13,708 bases of DNA from an uncultured Clostridia bacterium (GCA_947623765.1 CANQIG010000031.1:1-13708); one strand, 5' to 3'. Shown: positions 5,906 to 13,708, numbered from the stretch's first letter. The notes: a model not told the origin generated them from the sequence alone. Numbers and translations: made by a program.

Positions 5906-8326
5906 ATGAATTATTCCCTGAGCGTGGAGCAGGTCAAGACCGCCATTTTGGAAAAGCTCACCCATATCTACGGCGTCTCCCCTGAAAACGCGGACAACGA
6001 CCAGTTCTACAAGGCCGCTGCGCTCGTCGTGCGCGATCTTTTGATGCGCGGCAGAAACGAGTTCATGCGCGAAGCCGAAAAGACGGAGAAAAAGCGGATC
6101 TACTATCTCTGCATGGAATTCCTGCTGGGCCGCTCTCTCAAGAACAATCTCTTCAACCTCGGGCTGACCGAGAACTTCCGCAAGGCGCTCGCCGCGTTCG
6201 GCGTGAAGCTGGACACCCTGTACGAGCAGGAGCCCGACGCGGGCCTCGGCAACGGCGGCCTCGGCCGTCTCGCCGCGTGCTTCCTCGACGGCCTCGCGAC
6301 GCAGGGGTACCCGGCGATGGGCTATTCCCTGCGCTATGAATACGGCATCTTCCGCCAGAAGCTCGTCGACGGCTGGCAGACGGAGCTCCCGGATTTCTGG
6401 CTGCCCGGCGGCGAGGTCTGGATGCAGAAGGTCGAGGAGGACGCCATCGAGGTCCACTTTGACGGGCGTGTCGAGGAGAGCTGGAACGGCGGCTACCACA
6501 ACGTGGAGCAGCGGGACTACACCTCCGTCACGGCGATCCCGTACGACCTCTATGTTTCCGGCATGGACGGCAAGGGCGTCTCGATCCTGCGCATCTGGCG
6601 CGCCGTGGCGAACGAGTTCGACATGAAGCTCTTCAACGGCGGCAACTATATGCGCGCCATGGAGCAGAACGCCATGGCCGAGGTCATCACCAAGGTCCTC
6701 TACCCGGAAGACAACCACTACGAGGGCAAGAGCCTGCGCCTCGCGCAGCAGTACTTCCTCGTTTCGGCGTCGGTGCAGGACATCGTCCGCCGCCACCTCT
6801 TCACCCACAGCTCGCTGGACGACCTGCCGAAGCTCGCCGCGATCCACCTGAACGACACGCACCCGGTCCTCGCGATCCCGGAGCTGATGCGCATCATGCT
6901 CGACGAATGCGGCTACGGCTGGGAGGACGCGTGGGACATCGTGACGCGCACCGTCGCGTACACGAACCACACGGTCATGGCCGAGGCGCTCGAATGCTGG
7001 AGCGTCGACCTCTTCAAGTCCCGCCTGCCGCGCATCTACCAGATCGTCGAGGAGATCAACCGCCGCTTCTGGGAGCTCTGCCGCGCGAAGGGCGTGGACG
7101 AGGGCAAGATCTGGCGCATGGCGCCGCTGTGCGACGGGTATGTCCGCATGGCGAACCTCGCGGTCATCGCGGCGCACTCCACGAACGGCGTCTCCGCGCT
7201 GCACAGCGAGATCCTGAAGGATTCCGTCTTCCACGATTTCTACACCGAGACCCCGTGGAAGTTCAAAAACGTCACGAACGGCATCGCGCACCGCCGCTGG
7301 CTGAACCAGTCGAACCCGGAGCTCGCAGCGCTCATCACGGAGCTCATCGGCGACGGCTACATCTACGACGCGGCGGAGCTCGAAAAGCTGATGGCGTATA
7401 AGGACGACAAGAGCGTCCTCGAGCGGCTGAAGGTCATCAAGTTCCACAACAAGCAGCGCCTCGCGGAGCACGTCAAGCGCACGCAGGGCGACGTCGTGGA
7501 CCCGAACAGCATCTTCGACGTGCAGGTCAAGCGGATGCACGAATACAAGCGCCAGCACATGAACGCGCTGCACATCCTCGCGGTGTACCAGTGGCTCCTC
7601 GAGAACCCGAATGCGCCGTTTACCCCGCACACCTACTTCTTCGGCGCGAAGGCCGCCCCGGGCTACTACTTCGCGAAGGAGATGATGCAGTTCATCGTCT
7701 CGCTCGCGCACACGATCAACAACGATCCGCGCGTCAACAGCAAGCTGAAGGTCGTCTTTGTCGAGAACTACTGCGTTTCCTGGGCGGAGCTCCTCACCCC
7801 GGCCGCCGAGATCAGCGAACAGATCTCCCTCGCCGGTACCGAGGCCTCCGGCACCTCGAACATGAAGTTCATGATCAACGGCGCGATCACGCTCGGCACG
7901 CTCGACGGCGCGAACGTCGAGATCCACGACGCGGTCGGCGACGACAACATCCTGCTCTTCGGCATGACGACGCCGGAGGTCAACTCGCTGAAGAATTCCG
8001 GCTACCGCCCGCGCAACCAGTATGAGAACAACGAGACCATCCGGAAGGTGATCGACGCGCTGGGCCACGGCTTTATGGGCCACTCCTTCTCGAACCTGTA
8101 CAACGCGCTGCTCAACGTGGACCAGTACATGGCCCTCGCGGACTTCACCTCGTACAGCGAAGCGCAGAAGAAGGCCGAGCGTCTGTATCAGGACCAGACC
8201 CGCTGGAACTCCATGTCCCTCGTCAACACGGCGAAGGCCGGGATCTTCGCGGCGGACCGCGCGATCCGGGACTACGCCAACACGATCTGGCTGGCGGAGC
8301 CGGTGGACATCCGGAAGAAGAAATAA
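5906..8326 (+). CDS. glgP: glycogen/maltodextrin phosphorylase
   Basis: This 806-residue cytoplasmic GT35 enzyme removes glucose units from alpha-1,4-glucans with phosphate, releasing glucose-1-phosphate. The length is normal for the family. Visible signatures are YYLCMEFLLGRSL (about 67-79), DAGLGNGGLGRLAACFLDGLA (active-site glycine loop), the GYSLRYEYGIFRQ segment, HLNDTHPVLAIPELMR, and the pyridoxal-phosphate motif EASGTSNMKFMINGA with the Schiff-base Lys654. The ATG at 5906 is preceded by a strong GGAGGAGGA site. It has its own promoter (5704-5732) and a structured leader. A GH13 hydrolase follows 78 bp downstream in the same direction, consistent with a glycogen or maltodextrin degradation unit. 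Sequence alone does not separate glycogen from maltodextrin preference. Confidence 0.96.
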   Translation: MNYSLSVEQVKTAILEKLTHIYGVSPENADNDQFYKAAALVVRDLLMRGRNEFMREAEKTEKKRIYYLCMEFLLGRSLKNNLFNLGLTENFRKALAAFGVKLDTLYEQEPDAGLGNGGLGRLAACFLDGLATQGYPAMGYSLRYEYGIFRQKLVDGWQTELPDFWLPGGEVWMQKVEEDAIEVHFDGRVEESWNGGYHNVEQRDYTSVTAIPYDLYVSGMDGKGVSILRIWRAVANEFDMKLFNGGNYMRAMEQNAMAEVITKVLYPEDNHYEGKSLRLAQQYFLVSASVQDIVRRHLFTHSSLDDLPKLAAIHLNDTHPVLAIPELMRIMLDECGYGWEDAWDIVTRTVAYTNHTVMAEALECWSVDLFKSRLPRIYQIVEEINRRFWELCRAKGVDEGKIWRMAPLCDGYVRMANLAVIAAHSTNGVSALHSEILKDSVFHDFYTETPWKFKNVTNGIAHRRWLNQSNPELAALITELIGDGYIYDAAELEKLMAYKDDKSVLERLKVIKFHNKQRLAEHVKRTQGDVVDPNSIFDVQVKRMHEYKRQHMNALHILAVYQWLLENPNAPFTPHTYFFGAKAAPGYYFAKEMMQFIVSLAHTINNDPRVNSKLKVVFVENYCVSWAELLTPAAEISEQISLAGTEASGTSNMKFMINGAITLGTLDGANVEIHDAVGDDNILLFGMTTPEVNSLKNSGYRPRNQYENNETIRKVIDALGHGFMGHSFSNLYNALLNVDQYMALADFTSYSEAQKKAERLYQDQTRWNSMSLVNTAKAGIFAADRAIRDYANTIWLAEPVDIRKKK

Positions 8327-8340
8327 CCTTCCAAAAAGGC

Positions 8341-8384
8341 AGCAAAAAAACCGGAGCGCCGGGGAATTCCTCCCGGCGCTCTTT
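8341..8384 (+). terminator. terminator between glgP and the GH13 gene
   Basis: GAGCGCCGGG (8354-8363) pairs with CCCGGCGCTC (8372-8381), followed by a short TTT and preceded by an A-run at 8344-8350. The hairpin is strong and the U-tract short, so partial readthrough into the GH13 gene, whose ATG is 20 bp further on, is plausible. Confidence 0.65.
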
Positions 8385-8404
8385 GACGGGAAGGATCCTT
8401 TTCC

Positions 8405-10306
8405 ATGGAAGTCAACACGTATTTCAATTCCCGGGACCCCGCGTTCCGCGATCCCACCGGGGCCGTGGCGGACGGCACCCGCGTCCATTTCAGGATCACG
8501 CTCCCCCGCAGCCTCTCGTGCTCCGGGGCGGTCCTCGTGGTGCAGCGGGACGGCGGCGGCGTCCATGTCGGCAATATGTTCTGGTGCGGCATGAACGGCG
8601 ACGACCACGAATGGTGGGAGTGCCACTATACGCCGGACGTGCCGGGCTTATACTTCTACCACTTTGAACTCAGGACCTCCCGCGGGCATTCTGCGCTGAA
8701 AAAGGACCTCGGCGGCAGCGCGCGCCCGGGCGGCAGCGAGGACTGGCAGCTCACGGTCTACGACCGGAACTTCGAGACGCCGGACTGGCTTGCGGGCGGC
8801 ATCCTCTACCAGATCTTCCCGGACCGCTTCCGGAACTCCGGCAACCGCAAGCAGAACGTCCCCGCCGACCGCCGGATGCACGCCCGCTGGAACGAGCAGG
8901 TCGAATGGCGGCCGAACCGCGAGGGAAAGATCACGAACTCCGACTTCTTCGGCGGCGATCTCGTGGGCATCACCGAAAAGCTGGATTATCTCCACAGCCT
9001 CGGCGTCACCTGCCTGTATTTGAACCCGATCTTCGAGTCCCATTCCAATCACCGGTATGACACCGCGAACTACGAGAAGATCGACCCGCTTCTCGGCGAC
9101 GAGAAGGACTTCCGCGTCCTCTGCGACGAGGCGCGCCGCCGCGGGATGCGCGTGCTGATCGACGGCGTGTTCTCCCACACCGGCAGCGACAGCGTCTATT
9201 TCAACCGCGAGGGCCGCTACGGCCCCGGCGGCGCCTACCGCGACCGCAATTCTCCCTACTACCCGTGGTACACCTTCCGGAACTGGCCGAACGACTACGA
9301 GTGCTGGTGGAACTTCGTCACGCTGCCGAACGTCAGGGAGACAAACCCGGCATATATGGAATACATCGCCGGGAAGAACGGCATCCTGCACAAATGGCTC
9401 GAGCTCGGCGCGTCCGGCTGGCGGCTCGACGTCGCGGACGAGCTGCCGGACGAGTTCCTCGACGCGCTGACGCGCTCCGTGAAGGGGTACGACCCGAACG
9501 CGCTCGTCCTCGGGGAGGTCTGGGAGGACGCCTCCAACAAGACCGCCTACGGCGTGCGGCGGCGGTACCTGCTCGGCGGGCAGCTCGACAGCGTGATGAA
9601 CTATCCCTTCCGCGACGCGATCCTCGCGTTCCTCGGCGGCGACCACGCGTCGCTCGTGATGGACCGCATCGAGACGATCGTGGAAAATTACCCGCCGCAG
9701 GTCCTGCGGCTCCTGATGAACTCCCTCGGCACGCACGACACCGAACGCGTGCTGAGCGTGCTCGGCGGCGAGCCCGTGGGCTTCCACGACCGCGCATGGC
9801 AGGCGGCGCAGCATCTCACGCCGGAGCAGCGGGAGATCGCCGTCGAAAAGCTGCACCTCGCGTCGCTCCTGCAGTTCACGCTCCCCGGCGTCCCGTGCAT
9901 TTACTACGGCGATGAGGCCGGCGTGGAGGGCTGCCGCGACCCTTTCAACCGCGCGACCTACCCGTGGGACCACGAGGACGAAACGCTCCTCAGCTGGTTC
10001 CGGATGCTCGGCGCGATGCGCCACGAGCACGGGGACATCCTCGCCGAGGGGAAGTTCCGCAGCATCTACGCCCACGGCGACGTCCTCGCGTTCGAGCGGT
10101 ACATCGAGACCGAAAAGGGCGAGGAGGCCCTGTTCGTCGCGGTGAACCGCGGCGCGGAGAACGCGGTCGTCCCCGGCATCGACTACACCCACGCCAAGCA
10201 CGTGCTCGGCGCGCGCTTCCGCCCGGACACGACCCCCGGCGACGACTTCAAGCTCCCTGCCTACGGCTGCTCCGTCTTCCGGCTGCCCCCGCAGAAGAAA
10301 GAATGA
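8405..10306 (+). CDS. GH13 alpha-glucosidic hydrolase (neopullulanase/maltogenic amylase-like)
   Basis: This 633-residue alpha-amylase superfamily enzyme hydrolyses alpha-glucosidic bonds of maltodextrins or related glucans. An N-terminal beta-sandwich-like domain (about 1-120) precedes the (beta/alpha)8 barrel. The conserved regions are LNPIFES (region V), DGVFSHT with Asp253 and His258 (region I), GWRLDVADE with nucleophile Asp342 (region II), LGEVWED with acid/base Glu371 (region III) and GTHDTER with Asp445 (region IV), followed by PCIYYGDEAG. Residues beyond about 540 form a C-terminal beta domain. There is no signal peptide, so it acts inside the cell, suiting partnership with glgP. The ATG at 8405 has GGGAAGGA upstream. 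No separate promoter was found; expression may depend on readthrough of the preceding terminator. Substrate specificity cannot be fixed from sequence; debranching or cyclodextrin activity is possible. Confidence 0.9.
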   Translation: MEVNTYFNSRDPAFRDPTGAVADGTRVHFRITLPRSLSCSGAVLVVQRDGGGVHVGNMFWCGMNGDDHEWWECHYTPDVPGLYFYHFELRTSRGHSALKKDLGGSARPGGSEDWQLTVYDRNFETPDWLAGGILYQIFPDRFRNSGNRKQNVPADRRMHARWNEQVEWRPNREGKITNSDFFGGDLVGITEKLDYLHSLGVTCLYLNPIFESHSNHRYDTANYEKIDPLLGDEKDFRVLCDEARRRGMRVLIDGVFSHTGSDSVYFNREGRYGPGGAYRDRNSPYYPWYTFRNWPNDYECWWNFVTLPNVRETNPAYMEYIAGKNGILHKWLELGASGWRLDVADELPDEFLDALTRSVKGYDPNALVLGEVWEDASNKTAYGVRRRYLLGGQLDSVMNYPFRDAILAFLGGDHASLVMDRIETIVENYPPQVLRLLMNSLGTHDTERVLSVLGGEPVGFHDRAWQAAQHLTPEQREIAVEKLHLASLLQFTLPGVPCIYYGDEAGVEGCRDPFNRATYPWDHEDETLLSWFRMLGAMRHEHGDILAEGKFRSIYAHGDVLAFERYIETEKGEEALFVAVNRGAENAVVPGIDYTHAKHVLGARFRPDTTPGDDFKLPAYGCSVFRLPPQKKE

Positions 10307-10330
10307 GCCCGCTTTCCGAAAACAGATGCG

Positions 10331-10357
10331 AGCCACCGGTCCCCCGGTGGCTTTTTT
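10331..10357 (+). terminator. intrinsic terminator of the GH13 gene
   Basis: AGCCACCGG (10331-10339) pairs with CCGGTGGCT (10344-10352), directly followed by a T-run to 10357. It lies 25 bp after the GH13 stop codon. Confidence 0.9.
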
Positions 10358-10358
10358 G

Positions 10359-10735
10359 TATGGCTCTGCTGCCCACACACGTCGAAGACGCGCGGAACAG
10401 CTTGCCGCCTGCACCGCGCCCCGCCCCGGAAACGGGTATTTCCTTTTTGCGCGCACGGTCTTCGGGATGGCGGGCCGCGCAAGATTGCTTTCGCGCTCCG
10501 CTCGATGCCTCCCGCGAAAGCATTTCCATGCACCGTCGGTGACTTTGTGTATGGCTCCGTTGCCGACACGCATCGAAGACTCACGGAACGCTTTGCCGCC
10601 TGCACCCCGCGCCCCGCCGCGCGGAAACGGGCTTTTCCCTTTGCCCGCGCGGTTTTCGGAATGGCTGGCTGCGCGAGATTGTTCCCCCCTCGCTCGATAC
10701 CCGCCGAAAAAGCGTTTCCATGTGCAGTACCACAG
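10359..10735. repeat. two tandem copies of a ~190-bp intergenic repeat
   Basis: Copy A (10359-10549) and copy B (10550-about 10735) are diverged head-to-tail duplicates. Both begin TATGGCTC, then share motifs such as TTTGCCGCCTGCACC or close variants, CGGAAACGGG, TTTTCGGAATGGC-like text, CGCTCGAT and GCGTTTCCATG-like ends. Copy A is preceded by the GH13 terminator and copy B by a reduced hairpin (CACCGTCGGTG, 10531-10541, then ACTTTG), as if a terminator-like stem belongs to the unit. No frame gives a plausible protein with a ribosome binding site. It is unlike the array at 1641-2340 in sequence. The whole gene-free stretch 10307-10927 consists of this pair, two terminators and the regulator promoter. 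Confidence 0.75.
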
Positions 10736-10770
10736 CCGGGCCTGCTTTGCCGATAAACCTGATAAACCAA

Positions 10771-10815
10771 GAGGGTGGATCTCCGCGCGGCGCGCGGAGA
10801 TCCCACCCTCTTTTT
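10771..10815 (+). terminator. strong intrinsic terminator upstream of the two-component operon
   Basis: Arms 10771-10788 and 10792-10810 pair along 18 bp with a single bulged base and a 3-nt loop, followed by TTTTT (10811-10815). It seals the two-component operon from upstream transcription. The GH13 gene already has its own terminator, so this one would end readthrough or a transcript from the repeat pair. Confidence 0.9.
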
Positions 10816-10830
10816 GCGCGGCGCCGCGAT

Positions 10831-10852
10831 GCAAAATTTTTGCAAAATTTTC
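10831..10852 (+). promoter_or_regulatory. tandem 11-bp box upstream of the response-regulator promoter
   Basis: GCAAAATTTT occurs twice with an exact 11-bp period (10831-10841 and 10842-10852), ending 20 bp before the -35 element. OmpR/PhoB-family regulators bind tandem half-sites at about this period, so autoregulation by the following gene is a reasonable inference. An A/T-rich UP element is the alternative. Confidence 0.4.
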
Positions 10853-10872
10853 GGGGCGCGGCGGCGCGTCGG

Positions 10873-10901
10873 TTGAAGCAGACCGGAGATTATGGTATAC
10901 T
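10873..10901 (+). promoter_or_regulatory. sigma-A-type promoter of the two-component operon
   Basis: TTGAAG (10873-10878), exactly 17 bp, TATACT (10896-10901). Transcription would begin near 10908, just before the AGGAG site at 10914-10918. The ATG at 10892 is therefore upstream of the transcript. Confidence 0.75.
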
Positions 10902-10927
10902 TAACAGCGGGAAAGGAGAAGATATTT

Positions 10928-11590
10928 TTGGACATTCGGGTACTGATCGTCGAAGACGACGCGAATATCACAAAGGTGCTGGGGGCAACGCTCGCCATCG
11001 GCGGCTATCAATATGAGTGCTGCGACGACGGCGCAGAGGCCGTCGGCCGGATCGTCAGCGGGCGGTACGACATCGTGCTGCTGGACGTGATGCTCCCGGG
11101 AAAGGACGGCTTTCAGATCCTCGACGAGATCCGGGAGGCGGGAGACCGGACGCCCGTCATTTTCCTGACGGCGCTCGGAGAAGTCGCTGACAAAGTCAAG
11201 GGACTGCGCGGCGGCGCGGAGGACTACGTGGTGAAGCCCTTTGAGACGGTGGAGCTTCTCGCGCGGATGGAAGTCGTGCTGCGCCGCGTGGGGAAAACAG
11301 AACGGGAGCTGCGGTACGACGACATCACCGTGAACACCGAGCAGCACACCGTCACGAAGGGCGGCGAGCCCGTGACGCTCACGCCGAAGGAATACGCCGT
11401 GCTGCTCTTTTTCATGCGGAACCTCAACATCGCCATCACGCGGGAGCAGCTGCTCGCGAACATCTGGGGATACAATTTCGCGGGGGAATCCCGCAGCGTG
11501 GACATCCATGTCCAGCAGGTGCGGCGGAAGCTGGGCCTCAAGGGAAAGCTCATCACCATCCCGAAGCTGGGCTACCGTCTGGAACAGTGA
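10928..11590 (+). CDS. OmpR/PhoB-family response regulator
   Basis: The 220-residue protein has an N-terminal receiver domain with the acidic pair Asp10-Asp11, phospho-acceptor Asp53 in LLDVMLPG, switch Thr81 and Lys103 in VVKPF. A C-terminal winged-helix DNA-binding domain follows (TLTPKEYAVLLFFMRN, then SRSVDIHVQQVRRKLG and GYRLEQ). It should be phosphorylated by the kinase encoded 24 bp downstream and then bind promoter DNA. The TTG at 10928 was chosen because AGGAG lies 9 bp before it and the predicted transcription start near 10908 excludes the ATG at 10892. The signal sensed and the target genes cannot be read from the sequence. Confidence 0.93.
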   Translation: MDIRVLIVEDDANITKVLGATLAIGGYQYECCDDGAEAVGRIVSGRYDIVLLDVMLPGKDGFQILDEIREAGDRTPVIFLTALGEVADKVKGLRGGAEDYVVKPFETVELLARMEVVLRRVGKTERELRYDDITVNTEQHTVTKGGEPVTLTPKEYAVLLFFMRNLNIAITREQLLANIWGYNFAGESRSVDIHVQQVRRKLGLKGKLITIPKLGYRLEQ

Positions 11591-11614
11591 TCGCGCCCGA
11601 AGGGAGGGACCGGA

Positions 11615-13159
11615 ATGAAGCTCTGGCAGAAGCTCGCGCTGACGTCGCTGTTTTTCGTCGTGCTCGCGGTGCAGCTCACGCAGTTCTATATGCTGGAACG
11701 GAATTTTGAATCCGGTCTCCGCCGGGAAAAGGAACAGGCGCTTTCCGTCCACGAATCCATCTCGGCCTCGCTCGTGAACCGCGTGGTCTACGAGCGGCTG
11801 CGGCGGGGGAAGTTCTTCCTCGACGAGGAGGAGATCGACGCGGTCCTGCAGAGCGCGTCGCAGGGGGACGGCCTCGACACGCCCGTCACGGTCCTGAAGG
11901 ACGGGGAAGTGCTCTGCTCTGCGGACAGCGCGCGCTTTTCCGCCGCCCTCGCGGCATTTCCGGGCCTGCTCCAGCAGACCGCCGCGCCCGGCACGGGGAT
12001 CTCGGCGGTGTGCAGCGGCGCGGACTGGCGGGCCGTGCTCCTCGTCTCTCCGCTGGAACTGAACGTCGGATCGTACCGGCTCGTCACGCTGCACGACGTC
12101 ACGCATATCTATGAGGAGCTCGACCGCGGCCTCGCCGACGCGAGCTGGACCGGTCTGCTGATCGGCGCCGGCATCTCGGCGGCGCTGGTCGTGCTCCTCT
12201 TTGTGCTGCTCCACCCGCTGCGCGTCTCGGTGAATACGATCCGGGAGATCTCGGGCGGGAATTACGCGCTCGCCCCGAAGCCCCAGGGCAGCGACGAGTT
12301 CAAAACGCTGCAGAAGAGCATCAACGACATGGCGGGCTCCATCCGCGAGCGGGAGGACCGCCTGCGCGAGATCGCGGACAGCCGCAAGCGGTTTGCGGAC
12401 GCGATGGCCCACGAGATGAAGACCCCGCTGACCTCGATCCTCGGCTTTGCGGACCTCCTCAGGATCAAGCGCGTCGTCACGGATGAGGAGCGCCGCGACT
12501 TCGCCTCGATGATCGTGGACGAGGCGAAACGGCTGCGCGGCCTTTCGGCGAAGCTCCTGCAGCTCGCCTCCACGGACAATTCGCAGCTCGATCTCGCGGA
12601 CGTCTCCGTCGAGACGCTGTTTTTGGAGGTCCAGAGCGCCATGCTGCCCGCGCTCGTGCGGCGCGGCCTGCATCTCGAGACCGCGCAGCGGGGCGCGGTC
12701 ATCCGCGTGGACCGGGAGCTCTTTCTCTCGCTGCTCTACAATCTCGTGGACAATGCCGCGAAGGCCTCGCCGGACGGCGGGACCATCTGGCTGGTGCAGG
12801 GCGAGGTCGACGGGCACACTGTGCTCTCGGTCATCGACCGGGGCATCGGCATGAAGCCGGACACGGTCCGCCGCGCCACCGAGGCGTTTTATATGGAGGA
12901 CAAAGCCCGCAGCCGGAAGGCCGGCGGCGCGGGGCTCGGGCTCTCCCTCTGCGACGACATCTGCCGCCGCCACGGCGCGCGGCTGGAGATCCGCTCCGAA
13001 TACAAAAAGGGCACGACCGTCCTCATCCACATGGATGTCGCGAAGCCGGAAGCCGCCCCGCCCGCGCCCGCTGCACGGAACGCCCAGCGCGGCCAAAAGC
13101 GCGCCGCGCCCCGGGACGCCGGGAAGCACCGCAAAGCTGAGGGGAGGCGCAGGGCATGA
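11615..13159 (+). CDS. membrane sensor histidine kinase
   Basis: The 514-residue kinase has a first membrane segment at about 7-27, an extracytoplasmic sensor of about 145 residues, a second segment at about 178-200 and a HAMP linker (about 200-250). The dimerisation box FADAMAHEMKTPLTS carries the phospho-acceptor His266. The HATPase domain shows N-box NLVDNAAKAS (Asn380), G1 VIDRGIGM (Asp408) and G2 GGAGLGLSL (437-444). It should autophosphorylate and pass phosphate to the upstream regulator's Asp53. GGGAGGGA lies 5 bp before the ATG. Oddity: after the catalytic domain ends near 475 there is a roughly 40-residue Ala/Pro/Arg/Lys-rich tail of unknown role. The stop codon overlaps the next start as ATGA, suggesting translational coupling to that gene. 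The ligand is not evident. Confidence 0.93.
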   Translation: MKLWQKLALTSLFFVVLAVQLTQFYMLERNFESGLRREKEQALSVHESISASLVNRVVYERLRRGKFFLDEEEIDAVLQSASQGDGLDTPVTVLKDGEVLCSADSARFSAALAAFPGLLQQTAAPGTGISAVCSGADWRAVLLVSPLELNVGSYRLVTLHDVTHIYEELDRGLADASWTGLLIGAGISAALVVLLFVLLHPLRVSVNTIREISGGNYALAPKPQGSDEFKTLQKSINDMAGSIREREDRLREIADSRKRFADAMAHEMKTPLTSILGFADLLRIKRVVTDEERRDFASMIVDEAKRLRGLSAKLLQLASTDNSQLDLADVSVETLFLEVQSAMLPALVRRGLHLETAQRGAVIRVDRELFLSLLYNLVDNAAKASPDGGTIWLVQGEVDGHTVLSVIDRGIGMKPDTVRRATEAFYMEDKARSRKAGGAGLGLSLCDDICRRHGARLEIRSEYKKGTTVLIHMDVAKPEAAPPAPAARNAQRGQKRAAPRDAGKHRKAEGRRRA

Positions 13160-13708
13160 AATTCCGCACGTTTTGGCTGCCGCTGCTCCTCGCCGCCGCG
13201 ATCCTCGCGGGGTGCTTCTTCCTCCCCGCGCTGCTGCGCCGGTTCATCCCGGACACCTTCGACGCGGAGCGCGTCACCGTCGCCGGGCCGGACAGCGGGC
13301 TCTATCTGGAGAATACGACGCAGCTGCTCGTGCCGCCGTGGGACATTCTGGCGGACAGCCGCGCCGATACGTTTGAGATCGAAAACGCCGAAAGCTGGTT
13401 CGCCGATCTGCCGATCTGGCTGGCGCTCTACACGGACGACGCGTCCCTTTCCGCCGCGAAGCTCCGGTTCCAGGGGGAAAAGCGCGTTCTTCGCGGCACG
13501 GAGACCGGCATCTTTTACCGGGAGGACATCGGCCTCATAACGCAGGCGGATTCCGGCGCGTCGCTCTCCGACCCGTTCCGGGAGGAAGACGCGGCAAGCG
13601 CTGTGGAGATCCCGCAGCTGACCGTCTCTCTGTCCGGCGCGCCGGAGCCCGATTACACGCTGGACTTCGCCTCGCTCGGGCTGTACACGGGGAACGCGCC
13701 GCCCCTCG
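13156..13708 (+). CDS. unknown membrane-anchored or lipoprotein, 3' truncated by window
   Basis: An open frame of 184 codons begins at the ATG overlapping the kinase stop (ATGA), with GGGGAGG 10 bp upstream, and runs off the window without a stop. It starts MKFRTFWLPLLLAAAILAGC, a short basic end and hydrophobic segment with a lipobox-like LAGC (Cys20). The following FFLPALLRRF is hydrophobic, so a plain N-terminal membrane anchor is equally possible. The exported part contains mixed-charge, mostly non-repetitive sequence (for example WFADLPIWLALYTDD). I do not recognise a family. Position as third gene of a two-component operon recalls accessory proteins such as YycH/YycI of the Wal system, but only by context, not by sequence. 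Confidence 0.8.
   Translation, partial: MKFRTFWLPLLLAAAILAGCFFLPALLRRFIPDTFDAERVTVAGPDSGLYLENTTQLLVPPWDILADSRADTFEIENAESWFADLPIWLALYTDDASLSAAKLRFQGEKRVLRGTETGIFYREDIGLITQADSGASLSDPFREEDAASAVEIPQLTVSLSGAPEPDYTLDFASLGLYTGNAPPL

Noticed and set aside
5867..8626. 919-codon open frame on the minus strand antisense to glgP
   Set aside because: Its translation is rich in Val, Arg, Asp and Glu without domains, it has no ribosome binding site, and it mirrors GC-biased third positions of glgP.
8648..10834. 728-codon minus-strand open frame opposite the GH13 gene
   Set aside because: It runs through two strong terminators and the repeat pair and has low-complexity composition; it is a codon-bias shadow of the GH13 gene.
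10901..13129. 742-codon minus-strand open frame opposite the two-component genes
   Set aside because: The sense frames contain unmistakable regulator and kinase motifs; the antisense product has none.

Overview
The window looks like chromosomal DNA from a GC-rich, uncultured-type clostridium (Oscillospiraceae/Acutalibacteraceae-like). This rests on gene content and order (minD next to mgsA, zapA followed by a U32/DUF3656 protein, a glycogen phosphorylase), strong GGAGG-type ribosome binding sites, sigma-A-like promoters in short AT-rich islands, and GC-biased third codon positions. The lineage is an inference; there is no rRNA, tRNA, phage, transposase or CRISPR array here.

Left part, minus strand (195-5617). 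A clear promoter drives a MinD/ParA-type ATPase (706-1458), followed by a methylglyoxal synthase homologue (195-593) that lacks two expected active-site residues. Upstream lies a gene-free block of about 0.9 kb (1459-2350), mostly filled by six imperfect tandem units of a GC-rich intergenic repeat. Next come dUTPase (2351-2812), a 694-aa U32/DUF3656 protein of the RlhA rRNA-hydroxylation family (2959-5043) and ZapA (5063-5569). zapA and the U32 gene are 19 bp apart and probably form an operon; dut may be carried on the same transcript.

Middle part, plus strand (5663-10357). A divergent control region holds the zapA promoter and a well-formed glgP promoter. A repeated 18-bp box sits once upstream and once exactly in the glgP -35/-10 spacer, and the glgP leader can fold either a terminator-like hairpin or a competing hairpin. 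glgP (glycogen/maltodextrin phosphorylase) is followed, across an intergenic terminator, by a cytoplasmic GH13 alpha-glucosidic hydrolase. Together they are a plausible glycogen/maltodextrin degradation pair: phosphorolysis of chains plus hydrolysis of oligosaccharides or limit dextrins.

Right part, plus strand (10359-13708). A 0.6-kb gene-free region holds two tandem copies of a second, unrelated repeat of about 190 bp, bracketed by two terminators. Then comes a promoter with a tandem 11-bp box, an OmpR-family response regulator starting at TTG, a membrane sensor histidine kinase, and an overlapping membrane-anchored or lipoprotein gene of unknown function that runs off the window.

No wholly new system can be claimed from this sequence alone. 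The best leads are the two repeat families, the glgP leader switch and operator pair, the altered methylglyoxal synthase active site, and the unknown third member of the two-component operon.
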